From Bos javanicus (Eukaryota; Chordata; Mammalia; Artiodactyla; Bovidae): a stretch of 64,000 bases of DNA. Positions within the stretch are counted from its first letter, which is position 1, and the number at the start of each line of letters is the position of its first letter. Positions 1 through 11,650 of the stretch are shown here, one piece after another. The translations under genes were made by a program, and so were the position numbers. Under the pieces are notes generated by a model. The model was not told where the DNA came from. It saw nothing but the letters and a program-made list of their open reading frames with translations, and did not search any database. The stretch spans positions 46,301,724-46,365,723 of the forward strand of contig NC_083877.1 in NCBI RefSeq assembly GCF_032452875.1. Direction: 5' to 3'.

Positions 1-604
1 AAAAAAAAAAAACTCACTGGGTTTCAACAAGAAAGATTTACTCTCATGCTCATTTGTCTAGAGGATGACTATGCTTTGGCTGATCAAGTGAGCCCAGGCT
101 CAGCTGGACAGCTCTGTTACTAGTACAGCTGGGTTGGCTTGTCACTGCAGGCTGGGCCCAGGTCTGCTTTATACACGCTCATTCTGTGGTCCAGGCTAAA
201 GGGGCATTAACTACGGGGCATGTTCTCTGGTCCATGACCCAGATCCGAAGAGGGCAGAACCAACCATGCAAGTGCTTTTTAAGTCACTGACTTATATCCA
301 GTTAGTGACTTACATTACATTAGCCATTTGGCCAATTCGTGTCACAGGACTGAGGTCAAAGTCAGCGATAGGCAAGCACAATCTAGTCATCATAAGGCAA
401 TGGAAGGATGTGGATGCATAATTTTACTACAGCAGAATGACAAATTTGGACAAAAATGGAATCTCCCACATTCCCTTTCATTTTTCTTTAAGCTCAATAT
501 TCCTCTGCCCTTCAGTCATATAGCTTCTAGGTTTTTCACCATACGAATGATGTTCTTCTATACCAACTTTAGTGCTTCAGTATTCCTATTAAATCACAAT
601 GCTC

Positions 605-930
605 AGAACTGAACACAAGGACTTCCCTAGTGGTCCAGTGGTTGAGAATCTGCCTACCAATGTGGGAAACACAGGTTCAATCCCTGGTCTGGAAATGTTA
701 CACACACTGAGTGGGCCAACTAAGCCCATGTGCCACAACTACTGAGCCCTAACTGCTGAAGCTGGTGCTCTGCAACAAGAGAAGCCACTGCTGTGAGAAG
801 CTCACACACCACAGCTAGAGTAGCCTCCACTGGCCACTACTAGAGAAAGTCTGTGCTCAGTATCAAAGACCCAGCACAGCCAGAAATAAGCAAATATAAT
901 TACTTTGAAGAAATAAAAAAGAACTGAACA
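605..930 (+). mobile_element. CHR-type tRNA-derived SINE with 11-bp TSD
   Basis: The element (616-919) begins with the CHR head (acttccctagtggtccagtgg), carries tRNA box B-like sequence (ggttcaatccctgg) and ends in an A-rich tail. It is flanked by the direct repeat agaactgaaca at 605-615 and 920-930. Confidence 0.85.
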
Positions 931-1719
931 TGATACTTCACATGCGATCTGACCCGTACTGACTTCTCCAAATAAAAGGTTTAGTAGCTAAAAAGTTGAA
1001 AATCTCACCTAGACAAGAGCACTGCCAAGAAAATATAATGTAAATGAAATGACTTAGGGAAGTTTTAAAAATAAAACATCAGATATTCTTACTGAGTAAT
1101 TAATACATTTTTCTTCTAAATCATAAGGGAGCCGATTCAGACTGATGAACCCAGATACCACATAAATCAGAGGAATTATCCTTTCTCTAAATGCTATGCT
1201 TCAAGAACCAAATTCTCTACCCTTAGGCCATTTTATAGTTTATAAAGCACTTAAATATATGCTCTCTAATTTCATTTAATTCTTTATAACCCGGAGCTAG
1301 GTATTATTTTTGCCTCTGATGAAAGATGAGGAAGTTGAAGGCTGGACGGAAGTCCAGTACTTCTGTACCCATGAACAACGTCTGTCTTACCTCCGGGACT
1401 ACTAGGAAGACTGCTTCCCTCTGCCGGGAACATTCCTTCCCAACACCCAGCTTGCTCTGCCAGCCTACCTACTATTCATCCTTTAACTCTCTACTGACAG
1501 CACTTCCTCCATAAGCAATGCCTACCTTTCCTTTTTTTTCAAAAAATATTTATGAGTTCATCTAGAAACAAAGAACTCCACAAAGTGCTGGGGATACTGC
1601 AGGAAACAAGGCAGAGTCTTTGCCCTTTTATGGCTGAGCAACCAGTTGGGGTGAAAGACACAAATAACTACACAGTTGACTAATTACCTACAAATACGGT
1701 AAGTATTACAAAGGAGAAG

Positions 1720-1900
1720 CACTGATACAATGAGTGGGTGAGAGCTGTTGTGTGCATTCATGGCTCTTCCTCATCACAGTACTTAGCGCACTTTGTTACC
1801 ATCAGTTGTTTGTCTTTATTCCCCACTGTGAGTGGAAAGTATATACAGACTGGGCTGTTGAATAAAAATAATTATTTATGGAATGAGAGATTAAATGATC
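1720..1900 (+). repeat. L2-like 3' end remnant
   Basis: The stretch has the layout of an L2 LINE tail: a dated cag-tacttagcgca motif, then a segment ending in gttgaataaaaataattatttatggaatga. It is diverged and the boundaries are approximate. Confidence 0.4.
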
Positions 1901-2229
1901 AAAGGACTTGCCTAAAATACTAAATTAATGAGCCAGGATATGACTTGAACTTAAGACTCAATTCCCATACCTTGCCTCTATACAGAATTTCTAAGAAATG
2001 GTAATGATTCTAATAAAAGTTAATGTTAGCCTGCTACACAACTACAAACAAAAAGAATTAACTTATAATACATTTAATTTATAAACTATGCTTAGTTGCT
2101 ACATGACAACCTATGTACATACAGGTATCACATAGTGTATAACTTGTACTAACAGATATACTAATTAGATCTCATAGTCTTTTTTATTCTGGTTATTACT
2201 TAGCCATTTGTAATGGAGTACAGTAAACA

Positions 2230-2958
2230 GCCTCTTGAGGAAAGTGAAAGAAGAGAGTGAAAAAGTTGGCTTAAAGCTCAACATTCAGAAAACTAAGATC
2301 ATGGCATCTGGTCGCATCACTTCATGGCAAATAGATGGGGAAACAGTGGAAACAGTGGCAGACTATTTTTTTGGGCTCCAAAATCACTGCAGATGGTGAC
2401 TGCAGCCATGAAAGTAAAAGATGCTTACTCCTTGGAAGAAAAATTATGATCAACTTAGACAGCATATCAAAAAGCAGAAACATTACTTTGCTAATGAAGG
2501 TCTGTCTAATCAAGGCTATGGTTTTTCCAATAGTCATGTATGGATATGAGAGTTGGACCATAAAGAAAGTTGAGCTCCAAAGAATTTATGCTTTTGAACT
2601 GTGGTGTTGGAGAAGACTCTTGAGAGTCCCTTGGACTACAAGGAGATCCAACCAGTCCATTCTAAAGGAAATCAATACTGAATAATCATTGGAAGGACTA
2701 ATGCTGAAGTTGAAACTCCATTACTTCAGCCACCTGATGCAAAGAACTGACTCATTTGAGAAGACCCTGATGCTGGGAAAGACTGAAGGCAGGAGAAGGG
2801 GACAACAGAGGATGAGATGGTTGGATGGCATCACTGACTCAATGGACATGAGTTTGAGTAAACTCCAGGAGTTGGTGAAGGACAGGGAGGCCTGGTGTGC
2901 TACAGTCCATGGGGTTGCAAAGAGTTGGACACGACTGAATGACTGAACTGAACTGAAA
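2230..2958 (+). mobile_element. BovB LINE (RTE), 5'-truncated 3' part
   Basis: The sequence matches the end of the BovB reverse transcriptase reading frame: KLNIQKTKIMASG-like start, then CESWTIKKAE-like and FELWCWRRLLRVPWT blocks, finishing with the gactgaactgaactgaa tail at about 2958. Frameshifts (near 2370 and 2685) and an in-frame stop make it non-functional. Confidence 0.9.
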
Positions 2959-3229
2959 CTAAATGAAAAATTTAAAATGATCTCATGCTTAAATACACAG
3001 TAATAGCAGCAAATAATATATACAATAAACACAAATATAAGCAAATTTGAGATTATATTTTTAAATGCAATAAGCAATTTCTTAAATGTATAATTCAAAG
3101 TTTATGCTTCAAAGAATGATGTTATAACAAATAAACTCTAGCACATGATAAAGTAACAGGTATTCCTGACTCTATAGGTACACATCCATAGTATGGTCAG
3201 CCTGCCATCCTAACTTAGCTAAAGATATT

Positions 3230-5310
3230 CAGTTCAGTTCAGTTACTCAGTCATGTCCGACTCTTTGCGACCCCATGAACCGCAGCACACCAGGCTTCCC
3301 TGTCCATCACCAACTCCCGGAGTCCACCCAAACCCATGTACGTTGAGTCGGTGATGCCATCAAACCATTTCATCCTGTCTTCCCTTTTCCTCCTGCTCCC
3401 AATTCCTCCCAGTATCAGGGTCTTTTCCAATGAGTCAGCTCTTCGCATCAGGTGGCCAAAGTATTGGAGTTTCAGCTTCAACATCAGTCCTTCCAATGAA
3501 CACCCAGGACTGATCTCCTTTAGGATGGACTGCTTGGATCTCCTTGCAGTCCAAAGGACTCTCAAGAGTCTTCTCCAACACCACAGTTCAAAAGCATCAA
3601 TTCTTCGGCGCTTAGCTTTCTTTATAGTCCAACTCTCACATCCAGACATGACCACTGAAAAAACCATAGCCTTGACTAGACAGACCTGTGTTGGCAAAGT
3701 AATATCTCTGCTTTTTAATATGCTATCTAGGTTGGTCATAACTTTCCTTCCAAGGAGTTCAGTTCAGTTCAGTCGCTCAGTCGTGTCTAACTCTTTTCGA
3801 CCCCATGAATCACAGCACGCCAGGCCTCCCTGTGCATCACCAACTCCCGGAGTTCACTCAGACTCACGTCCATCGAGTCAGTGATGCCATCCAGCCATCT
3901 CATCCTCTGTCGTCCCCTTCTCCTCCTGCCCCCAATCCCTCCCAGCATCAGAGTCTTTTCCAATGAGTCAACTCTTCCCATGAGGTGGCCAAAGTACTGG
4001 AGTTTCAGCTTTAGCATCATTCCTTCCAAAGAAATCCCAGGGCTGATCTCCTTCAGAATGGACTGGTTGGATCTCCTTGTAGTCCAAGGGAGTCTCAAGA
4101 GTCTTCTCCAACACCACAGTTCAAAAGCATCAATTCTTTGGCACTCAGCCTTCTTCACAGTCCAACTCTCACATCCATACACGACCACAGGAAAAACCAT
4201 AGCCTTGACTAGACGAACCTTTGTTGGCAAAGCAACGTCTCTGCTTTTGAGTAAGCGTCTTTTAATTTCATGGCTGAAATCACCATCTGCAGTGATTTTG
4301 GAGCCCAGAAAAAAAAAGTCAGCTACTGTTTCCCCATCTATTTGCCATGAAGTGATGGGACCGGATGCCATGACCTTAGTTTTCTGAATGTTGAGCTTTA
4401 AAGCCAACTTTTTCACTCTCCTCTTTCTCTTTAATCAAGAGACTTTTTAGTTCCTCTTCACTTTCTGCCATAAGGGTGGTGTCATGTGCATATCTGAGGT
4501 TATTGATATTTCTCCCAGCAATCTTGATTCCAGCTTGTGCTTCATCCAGCCCAGCGTTTCTCATGATGTACTCTGCATATAAGTTAAATAAGCAGGGTGA
4601 CAATACACAGCCTTGATGTACTCCTTTTCCTATTTGGAACCAGTCTGTTGTTCCATATCAGTTCTAACTGTTGCTTCCTCACCTGCATACAGATTTCTCA
4701 AGAAGGAGGTCAGGTGGTCTGGTGGGCCCATCTCTTTCAGAATTTTCCACAGTTTATTGTGATCCACACAGTCAAAGGCTTTGGCATAGTCAATAAAGCA
4801 GAAATAGATGTTTTTCTGGAACTCTCTTCCTTTTTCGATGATACAGCGAATGTTGGCAATTTGATCTCTGGTTTCTCTGCCATTTCAGCTTGAACATCTG
4901 GAAGTTCATGGTTCATGTACTGCTGAAGCCTGGCTTGGAGAATTTTAAGCATCACTTTACTACCGTGTGAGATGAGTGCAATTGTGCGGTAGTTTGAGCA
5001 TTCTTTGGTATTGCCTTTCTTTGGGATTAGAATGAAAACTGACCTTTTCCAGTCCTATGGCCACTGCTGACTTTTCCAAATTTGCTGGCATATTGAGTGC
5101 AGCACTTTCACCGCATCATCTTTCAGGATTTGAAAAAGCTCAACTGGAATTCCATCACCTCCACTAGCTCTGCTCGTAGTGATGCTTCCTAAGGCCCACT
5201 TGAGTTCACATTCCAGGATGTCTGGCTCTAGGTCAGTGATCACACCATCGTGATTATCTGGGTCATGAAGATCTTTTTTATACAGTTCTTCTGTATATTC
5301 TTGCCACCTC
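3230..5310 (-). mobile_element. BovB LINE with a second BovB copy nested in it
   Basis: The outer BovB is antisense from 3230 and is interrupted at about 3756 by a second antisense BovB 3' end (about 3757-4252). It resumes at the matching point (taagcgtcttttaatttcatgg) and runs to its 5' truncation at 5310. The RT motif reads YAHD near 4490, so the catalytic aspartate pair is lost. The direct repeat ctaaagatatt flanks the whole block (3219-3229, 5310-5320 and again 5323-5333). Confidence 0.88.
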
Positions 5311-6123
5311 TAAAGATATTATCTAAAGATATTATAACACTTTTTTTCTTGAATTTACAGAAGTCACACATACTATCACCAAATTGCTGCACATTTTTTA
5401 CTTTCTTCTAAAAGAATCATTTTAAGTCAATCTTGCAAAAACAGCCTAGCTCTCTAAAGGGAATTAGCGCCATCTAGTGACAGAAGCTGGTAGAAAAATA
5501 AATTTCATTAGGAGACTGTTATTTGAGAAGCAAAGAAGAAAACTGCTTATGTAGCAGTATAATACACTGATTTAGAAAAATACAGAAAACTCTAGCACTC
5601 CCTCCTGGCTATGTTTTATTAATTTATATTGGATTCTAACAGATTTTAGCTACTTGTACTACAGTTCTAAAAAAAATACTAAGACTCCTTATTACGATCA
5701 TTTTTTTACATTGTCAGAAATATTCTAGTTATGGGATGTTTAAAAGGAAGATAATTTGCTCTGTTGGAGGCATGACTAAATCAGTATGACCCACTGTACT
5801 AACATACTTTCCTTTCCCTTAACTTGCAGCCAGATGTGAAGGGCCTTGACTTTATCCTGCAGGCCTTGAAAAGCCCTTACCTAGTTTTACACAGGGAAGA
5901 TTTCTTTGGGGACAGTATAAAGGATGGATACCTATAGAAAGTGTGTTGAGGAAAGACTAACCAGGTGGGAGTTAATGGTAGTAATCTAGACAGGAGGTAA
6001 CAAGGCCTAAACCGAAATGATGAACGAGAGTCCACTGGGTTAGCGGATCACTGTAACATGCAGGATATCTCTCAATTTTTTACTGCAGCAATTTTTTAAA
6101 TTCGGTTATACCTCATCTTATCC

Positions 6124-6246
6124 TGGAGAAGGAAATGGCAACCCACTCCAGTATTCTTGCCTGGGAAATTCTGTGGACAAAGGAGCCTGGCGGGCTACAG
6201 TCTATGGGGTCGCAGCGAGTCCAGCGTCACTGAGCGACTAACACTT
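6124..6246 (+). mobile_element. Bov-tA SINE fragment (BovA part only)
   Basis: The block from ctggagaaggaaatggcaac to actgagcgactaacacttt is the BovA-derived half without the tRNA head. The short repeat tcatctta flanks it on both sides. Confidence 0.8.
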
Positions 6247-6648
6247 TCATCTTACATCTTTTCTGTTATTACTTCAAACTGCCTTGATGAGATTAATCAC
6301 TTTTGGGGGGAGTCTTATTCCCCCTACAAAATGATAAGCTCCTTGAAGACAAATTACTTTTATAAAGATGGTAAAGATGATTTAATTAAAAGAATCTGTG
6401 CATGGGGTCATTTATTTCAATGATATAGCTTATGAAGACAAAAAAAATACAGTGGTGTTTTAGAAAACTATTTTTTGATAGATTCTTGTGTAATTTAGGA
6501 GAGATTTTATACTAATTATGTACACTATCAACTCTTAAACGTGTGATCATTGTATCACGGGGACAATATTCATCTGGTGGATGAAAAAGCAGTTTGAAAT
6601 ATATTGGCTTTTTTTATAGGCATCTTTGGATAAAGGTGAACTCAACTA

Positions 6649-7120
6649 TTTTTTTTTTTTAAAGAATACACTACAGTTTATTTTTAAATGTTCAAAAGCA
6701 AGAAGACTAAATATATTTTTTCAGATACACACATGAAGGTAAAACTTCCAGGTTTTAGCATCAAAGTAAAACATCTGTACATGTTAAAAACCTAACTTTC
6801 AGACCTGGCTAACCCAGGGACTGAACACCACAAAATCAGGGCCGCAGTTTCCTGTGGGGGAGGAGTGGGGAGGAGCAAGGGACTCTAAGTTCCTGCTCAT
6901 GTTCCAGTTCTTAAGAAACAAGGAAGATGGGTTGTTACAGTTGCAATTTTAGATATGGTACACACATTTTTTAGATAAGTGACATTACCTCACATTAAAT
7001 AAGAACTGTTTTCCTTCCTCTCAATTTCAAGATTAAATTATACTTTCCATCCCCAAAAGTGGCCAAGATGACAAACTATAAAGATTAGTCCTTACACTGC
7101 CAATAAATAAAAATAAAAAC
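6649..7120 (-). pseudogene. Candidate retrocopied 3' UTR (processed pseudogene fragment)
   Basis: On the minus strand a sequence unlike the ruminant repeats ends in AAAAATAAACTGTAGTG, a polyadenylation signal at 6682-6677, followed 17 nt later by an A-run of at least 12 (6660-6649). This is the layout of a reverse-transcribed mRNA 3' end. I did not recognise the parent gene, and no reading frame or convincing TSD is visible. Its upstream end abuts an L1. It could instead be an unrecognised repeat. Confidence 0.45.
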
Positions 7121-7123
7121 AAA

Positions 7124-8338
7124 AACAACACAGGCAGAACACTTTGACTGAAATCACAGCAAGATCCTCTATGACTGACCTCCTAGAGTAATGGAAATAA
7201 AAACAAAAATAAACAAATGGGACCTAATTAAAAGTTTTTGCACAATGACAGAAACTACAGGCAAAGTGAAAAGAAAACCCTCAGAATAGGAGAAAATAAT
7301 AGCAAATGAAACACTGACAAAAGATTAATCTCCAAAATATACAAGCAGTTCGTGCAACTCATATCAGAAAAACAACCCAATCAAAAAGTTGGGCAGAAGA
7401 CCTAAACAAACAGTTCTCCAAAGAAGACATACAGATGGCTAATAAGCACATGAAAAGATGCTCAACATCGCTCGTTATTAGAGAAATGCAAATCAAAACT
7501 ACAATAAGGTATCATCTCACACCAGTCAGAACAGTCATCATCAAAAAGTCTACAAACAATTAATGCTGGAGAGGGTGTGGAGAAAAGGGAACTTTCTTGC
7601 ACTGTTGGTGGGAATGCAAAGTGATATGGCCACTATGGAGAACAATGTGGAGATTCCTTAAAAAAACTAGGAATAAAACTACCATATGACCCAGAAATCC
7701 CACTACTGGGAAATCATAATTGAAAAAGACACATGTACCCCAATGTTCACTGCAGCACTATTTACAATAGCTAGGACATGGAAGCACCTAGATGTCCAAC
7801 AGGTGAAAGGATAAAGAAGTTGTGGTCCATATACACAATGGAATAGTACTCAGCTATAAAAAGGAACTCATGTGAGTCAGTTCTAATAAGGTTGATGAAC
7901 CTAGAGCCTCAGAAATAGAGTGAAGAAAGTCAGAAAGAGAAAGACAAATATTGTATATTAACACATATATGTGGAATCTAGAAAGATGGTACTGATGATT
8001 CTATTTGCAGGGCAGCAAAAGAGGTGCACACAGAAAGAATAGACTTTTGGTCCCAGTCAAGGAGGGAGCAGGTAGGAGGACTTGAGAGAGCAGTACTGAA
8101 ATGTACATTACCACATGTGAAACAGCCAGTGGGACATGCTACATGATGCAGGAAACCCACTCTGTGACAACACAGAGGGGTGGGGTGGGGAGGGAGGTGG
8201 GAAGGAGGTTAAGAGGGAGGGGACATGTGTATGCCTGTGGCTGTTTCATGCTTAAGTATGGCAGAAACCATCACAATATTGTAAAGTAATTGTCCTCCAA
8301 TTAAAAATAAAATGTTAAAAATAATAAACAAAAATAAT
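7124..8338 (+). mobile_element. L1 LINE, 5'-truncated (end of ORF2 plus 3' UTR)
   Basis: Typical L1 ORF2 C-terminal sequence is visible (ccaaagaagacatacagatggc, aaatgcaaatcaaaactacaat, gttggtgggaatgcaaa, aactaccatatgacccagaaat). It is followed by a 3' UTR with a polypurine tract (8174-8222) and the ruminant L1 end ttgtaaagtaattgtcctcc plus an A-rich tail. Frameshifts are present, so the copy is inactive. Confidence 0.9.
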
Positions 8339-8659
8339 GCTGTTAGAAAAAAATCAAAAAAGCATGTAGCTAGTGCCCGAACCCTAACCCTATAAAAATT
8401 CACTTATATCAACTATATAGCAAAATTATTAGTATAGTAACAGAAAAATGAATTTTATACAAGCTAAATCCACTCTAAAATTCAAAAATACCCTAACTGT
8501 AATTCTTACTTTCCTAGGTCTCTTTCATGACAGTGTCTAACAGTACCTTGCCTTTAGAAGGTACAACATAAATTTCTATTCACTGGAATTCCTAAACCAG
8601 GGAATTCCACTAGGGATGACCATAGACCAGAAGTCTGAACATTCAAACCAGACACATAC

Positions 8660-8782
8660 CTGAATATAGGAAGAACTGGGGAGGGTCTCCATGAATGCCC
8701 ACCGTGCCTGGTCCCAAGGAGTCAGACAGGGTATTTACAAAGGAAAATACGCCACTCATGATTCCAAAGCCCAGGCCAGAAA
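8660..8782 (-). CDS. APH1B: APH1B exon 4 (TM4 with GxxxGxxxG motif)
   Basis: The acceptor TTTAG ends at 8783 and the donor GTATGTG starts at 8659. The 123 nt read (V)SGLGFGIMSGVFSFVNTL, then SDSLGPGTVGIHGDPPQFF and LYS. The glycines at about residues 121, 125 and 129 form the GxxxGxxxG motif in TM4. From published APH-1 work this motif is needed for gamma-secretase assembly. The GIHGD loop is also strongly conserved. The exon ends in phase 1 (G), which should be completed to alanine by exon 5 outside the window. Confidence 0.93.
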
Positions 8783-9881
8783 CTAAAGAGGAAGGAAAAC
8801 ACTGTTAAACCTTATTCACACTATGATTTCTCTTCAAATCACATCCCCAAGGACTGGGGGACACTATTTTGCTGAAGGAAAAAGGGTGCACAGACTGTTG
8901 GAGAAGCAGTGGGAAGTTGTCTCAGAAAAGGCAAGTGTTTGGCAAAATGATGAACTGGGGTGGAGGCGTGGGGGAATGGACAGTGAAATGTAGCAGAGAA
9001 ATGAAAAACGAAAGAGATCCAAGAAGGCTCTGAAGTGACAGGCGAGACAGAAGGATATGATATTAAAGCTCTGACTTTAATTCATGATAACAGAGTCTAC
9101 AGAATTAATTTTGATGCAATTGAGCTTGAGGGGTGACTGCATTGTAAAGAGGGATCCCTCAGTCAAGCTGGGTGACTCAATTTAGGAACCTAGATCCAAC
9201 CTTTAAACCATAATTCTGAAAGAAAAATATGAAAAGGTATTAACTGTATTAATATGAAGAGTTTTCCCAGTACAAATTCATGGAATCAACCCAGAGAGGG
9301 TTAATAGTAACATCACTTGGAAATTGTTAACGGAGTGTATACATGTTAATAAAAACCTAACTGTCAAATTTGGTTAATAGTTAATGGACACACAGATAAG
9401 AGTCAATAATCACTTTCCTTTATAAAAGGGCTCTGCTACTACTGCTAAGTTGCTTCAGTTGTGTCCCACTCTCTGTGACCCCATAGACAGCAGCCTACCA
9501 GGCTCCTCCATCCCTGGGATTCTCCAGGCAAGAACACTGGAGTGGGTTGCCATTTCCTTCTCCAATGCATGAAAGTGAAAAATGAAAGTGAAGTTGCTCA
9601 GTCATGTCTGACTCTTTGTGACCCCATGGACTACAGCCCACCAGGCTCCTCCGTCCATGGGATTTTCCAGGCAAGAGTACTGGAGTGGGGTGCCATTGCC
9701 TTCTCCATATAAAAGGGCTCTAGAAAGCAAAAAACAAAACAAAACAAAACAAAAAAACACCAATAGGTCAATGCAGTAATACTACTAGAAACCCACAAAG
9801 CTATAAAAGATAAAAATGGCTTTTAGGTCAAGTTTTTTTTTTTTTTTTTTATCTTTACAACACTATGCAGCTCTAACTTAC
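8783..9881 (-). other. APH1B: APH1B intron 3
   Basis: The intron runs between exon 4 and exon 3. The only recognised element is the Bov-A2 SINE at 9435-9707. 8790-9420 is apparently unique sequence. An (aaaac)n tract at about 9728-9755 and a poly(T) run at 9833-9850 lie next to the exon 3 donor. Confidence 0.7.
9421..9721 (-). mobile_element. Bov-A2 SINE with perfect 14-bp TSD
   Basis: Two BovA units (gctaagttgcttcagt..., then gaagttgctcagtcatgt...) occupy 9435-9707. The perfect direct repeat tataaaagggctct lies at 9421-9434 and 9708-9721, showing a fairly recent insertion. Confidence 0.92.
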
Positions 9882-9952
9882 CATAAGCCAGCAATCTCAT
9901 AGAGGGTGCTTTCTCATATGGGTTTATAGTCTTCAAACCCTCACTGGCTTTT
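9882..9952 (-). CDS. APH1B: APH1B exon 3 (loop between TM3 and TM4)
   Basis: The acceptor TTTTAG ends at 9953 and the donor GTAAGTT starts at 9881. The 71 nt join in frame after exon 2 to read KKASEGLKTINPYEKAPSMR followed by LLAY, and the last base G begins a valine codon. This is the hydrophilic loop before TM4. The APSMRLLAY block is a family hallmark. No stop or frameshift is present. A Bov-A2 SINE sits about 180 bp downstream in intron 3 (9435-9707) and a poly(T) run lies just beyond the donor. Confidence 0.92.
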
Positions 9953-10231
9953 CTAAAATAAAAACACACATATAATTTTTTTAAAGTAGTATATCAGAAA
10001 AACACATAAGGTATCTTAAAATTCAGATACTTAATGAGGTTTTTGATCAGATTATACTCTAAATCTAAAATCCATTTAAATGAGTACAACAAAGCTTCAA
10101 ATAACTAAAATCAACCAAAATTTCCAATCAACTTTTGCCTTTTATCTGACATTCACAAAGAATAGGGAAAATAATATAAGTAAACAAGCCATCAGTATTG
10201 GGTTTAATAAGGGGGAAAAAAAGCAATACTT

Positions 10232-10436
10232 ATGACTAAGCTTGTGTGTTAAGTGACTTCAGTCATATCTGACTCTGTGCGACCCTATGTACTATAGCCC
10301 GCCAGGCTCCTCTGTCCAGGATGCTCCAAGCAATAATACTGGAGTGGGTTGCACCACCCAAGGACTGAACTTTCATTTCTTATTCTCCTGTACTGGCAGG
10401 TGATTCTTTACCACTAGCACCACCATGACTAAGCTT
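10232..10436 (-). mobile_element. Bov-tA SINE with 12-bp TSD
   Basis: The antisense BovA part (gtgacttcagtcatatctgactctg) and a decayed tRNA head (ggtgattctttaccactagcac) are present. The direct repeat atgactaagctt lies at 10232-10243 and 10425-10436. Confidence 0.87.
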
Positions 10437-10440
10437 CAGT

Positions 10441-11363
10441 ATCAGTTCACTCACTCAGTTGTGTCCAACTCTTTGCAACCCCATGGACTGCAGCACGCCA
10501 GGCCTTCCTGTCCATCACCAACTTGAGGAGTTTACTCAAACTCATGTCCATTGAGTCAGTGATGCCATCCAACCATCTCATCCTCTGTCATCCCCTTCTC
10601 CTCCCGCCTTCAATCTTTCCCAGCAGCAGGCTCTTTTCAAATGAGTCATTTCTTTGCATCAGGTGGCCAAAATATTGGAGTTTCAGCCTCAACATAAGTT
10701 CTTCCAATGAATATTCAGGACTGATTTCCTTTAGGATGGACTGGTTGGATCTCCTTGCAGTCCAAGGGACTCTCAAGAGTCTTCTCCAACACCACAGTTC
10801 AAAAGCATCAATTCTTCGGCACTCAGCTTTCTTTATAGTCCAACTCTCACATCCATACATGACCACTGGAAAAACCATAGCCTTGACTAGACAGACCTTT
10901 GTTGGCAAAGTAATATCTCTGCTTTTGAATATGCTGTCTAGGTTGGTCATAACTTTTCTTCCAAGGAGCAAGCGTCTTTTAATTTCATGGCTGAAATCAC
11001 CATCTGCAGTGATTTTGGAGCCCAGAAAAATAAAGTCAGCCACTGTTTTCCCACCTATTTGCCATGAAGTGATGGGACCGGATGCCATGATCTTCGTTTT
11101 CTGAATGTTGAGCTTTAAGCCAACTTTTTCTCTCTCCTCTTTCTCTTTCATCAAGAGGCTCTTTAGTTCTTCTTTGCTTTCTGCCATAAGGGTGGTGTCA
11201 TCTGCATATCTGAGATTATTGCTATTTCTCCCAGCAATCTTGATTCCAGCTTGTGCTTCATCCAGCCCAGCGTTTCTCATGATGTACTCTGCATAGAAGT
11301 TAAATAAGCAGGGTCGACAGTATACAGCCTTGAAGTACTCCTTTTCCTATTTGGAACCAGTCT
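10441..11363 (-). mobile_element. BovB LINE, 5'-truncated, RT YADD motif kept
   Basis: An antisense BovB 3' end starts just right of the Bov-tA TSD. Between 11280 and 10588 it keeps an uninterrupted 230-codon reading frame with NNLRYADDTTLMAES (the RT catalytic YADD box), then CESWTIKKAECRRIDAFE and LWCWRRLLRVPWT. This is the best-preserved BovB frame in the window. It is still only the C-terminal part and lacks the endonuclease. Confidence 0.92.
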
Positions 11364-11650
11364 GTGTTAGGAAGTACTTAATTCAACATGCTATGGCATC
11401 TAGCACTCTGAACTGTTCCTCTTCCCAAAGTACTGTATCTTTAATTCCACTTTCTTAGTACTTTGCTGCATTTCTGCCTGGGTTAGACTTATTGTGCCAC
11501 CCTCCCTTCTACCTTCCACTCCGTAGAACCTAAATGGTACTCATTCCTCAAAGTCTAGTTCAGGCAACAATTGCTCAAAAAAGCCATCTTTACCAATGAT
11601 TGATAGTCATTCACCCCATCTCTCTCTAGTCTTAGGTTTGTTTGTTGTTC

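Larger units (their letters stand above)
1..8659 (-). other. APH1B: APH1B intron 4, partial
   Basis: No coding exon was found here. It holds a CHR SINE (616-919), L2-like and MIR-like debris (1260-1990), BovB elements (2230-2958 and 3230-5310), a Bov-tA fragment (6124-6246), a retrocopied 3' UTR-like piece (6649-7120) and an L1 3' end (7124-8338). The stretches 1-600, 930-1260, 1990-2230, 5335-6110 and 6250-6640 look like AT-rich unique or very old sequence with no feature I can name. Confidence 0.6.

Noticed and set aside
8380..8400. Telomere-like ccctaaccctataa
   Set aside because: Only about two units are present; chance is sufficient.
1..8600. APH1B exons 5 and 6
   Set aside because: I searched for the reverse complements of the expected FWGIVFFDG, HLLVSAQ and YYGINLASA coding stretches and saw none. 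The exons should be left of the window.
10588..11280. A possible functional BovB protein-coding gene
   Set aside because: It is a 5'-truncated retrotransposon end; the endonuclease and start region are missing.
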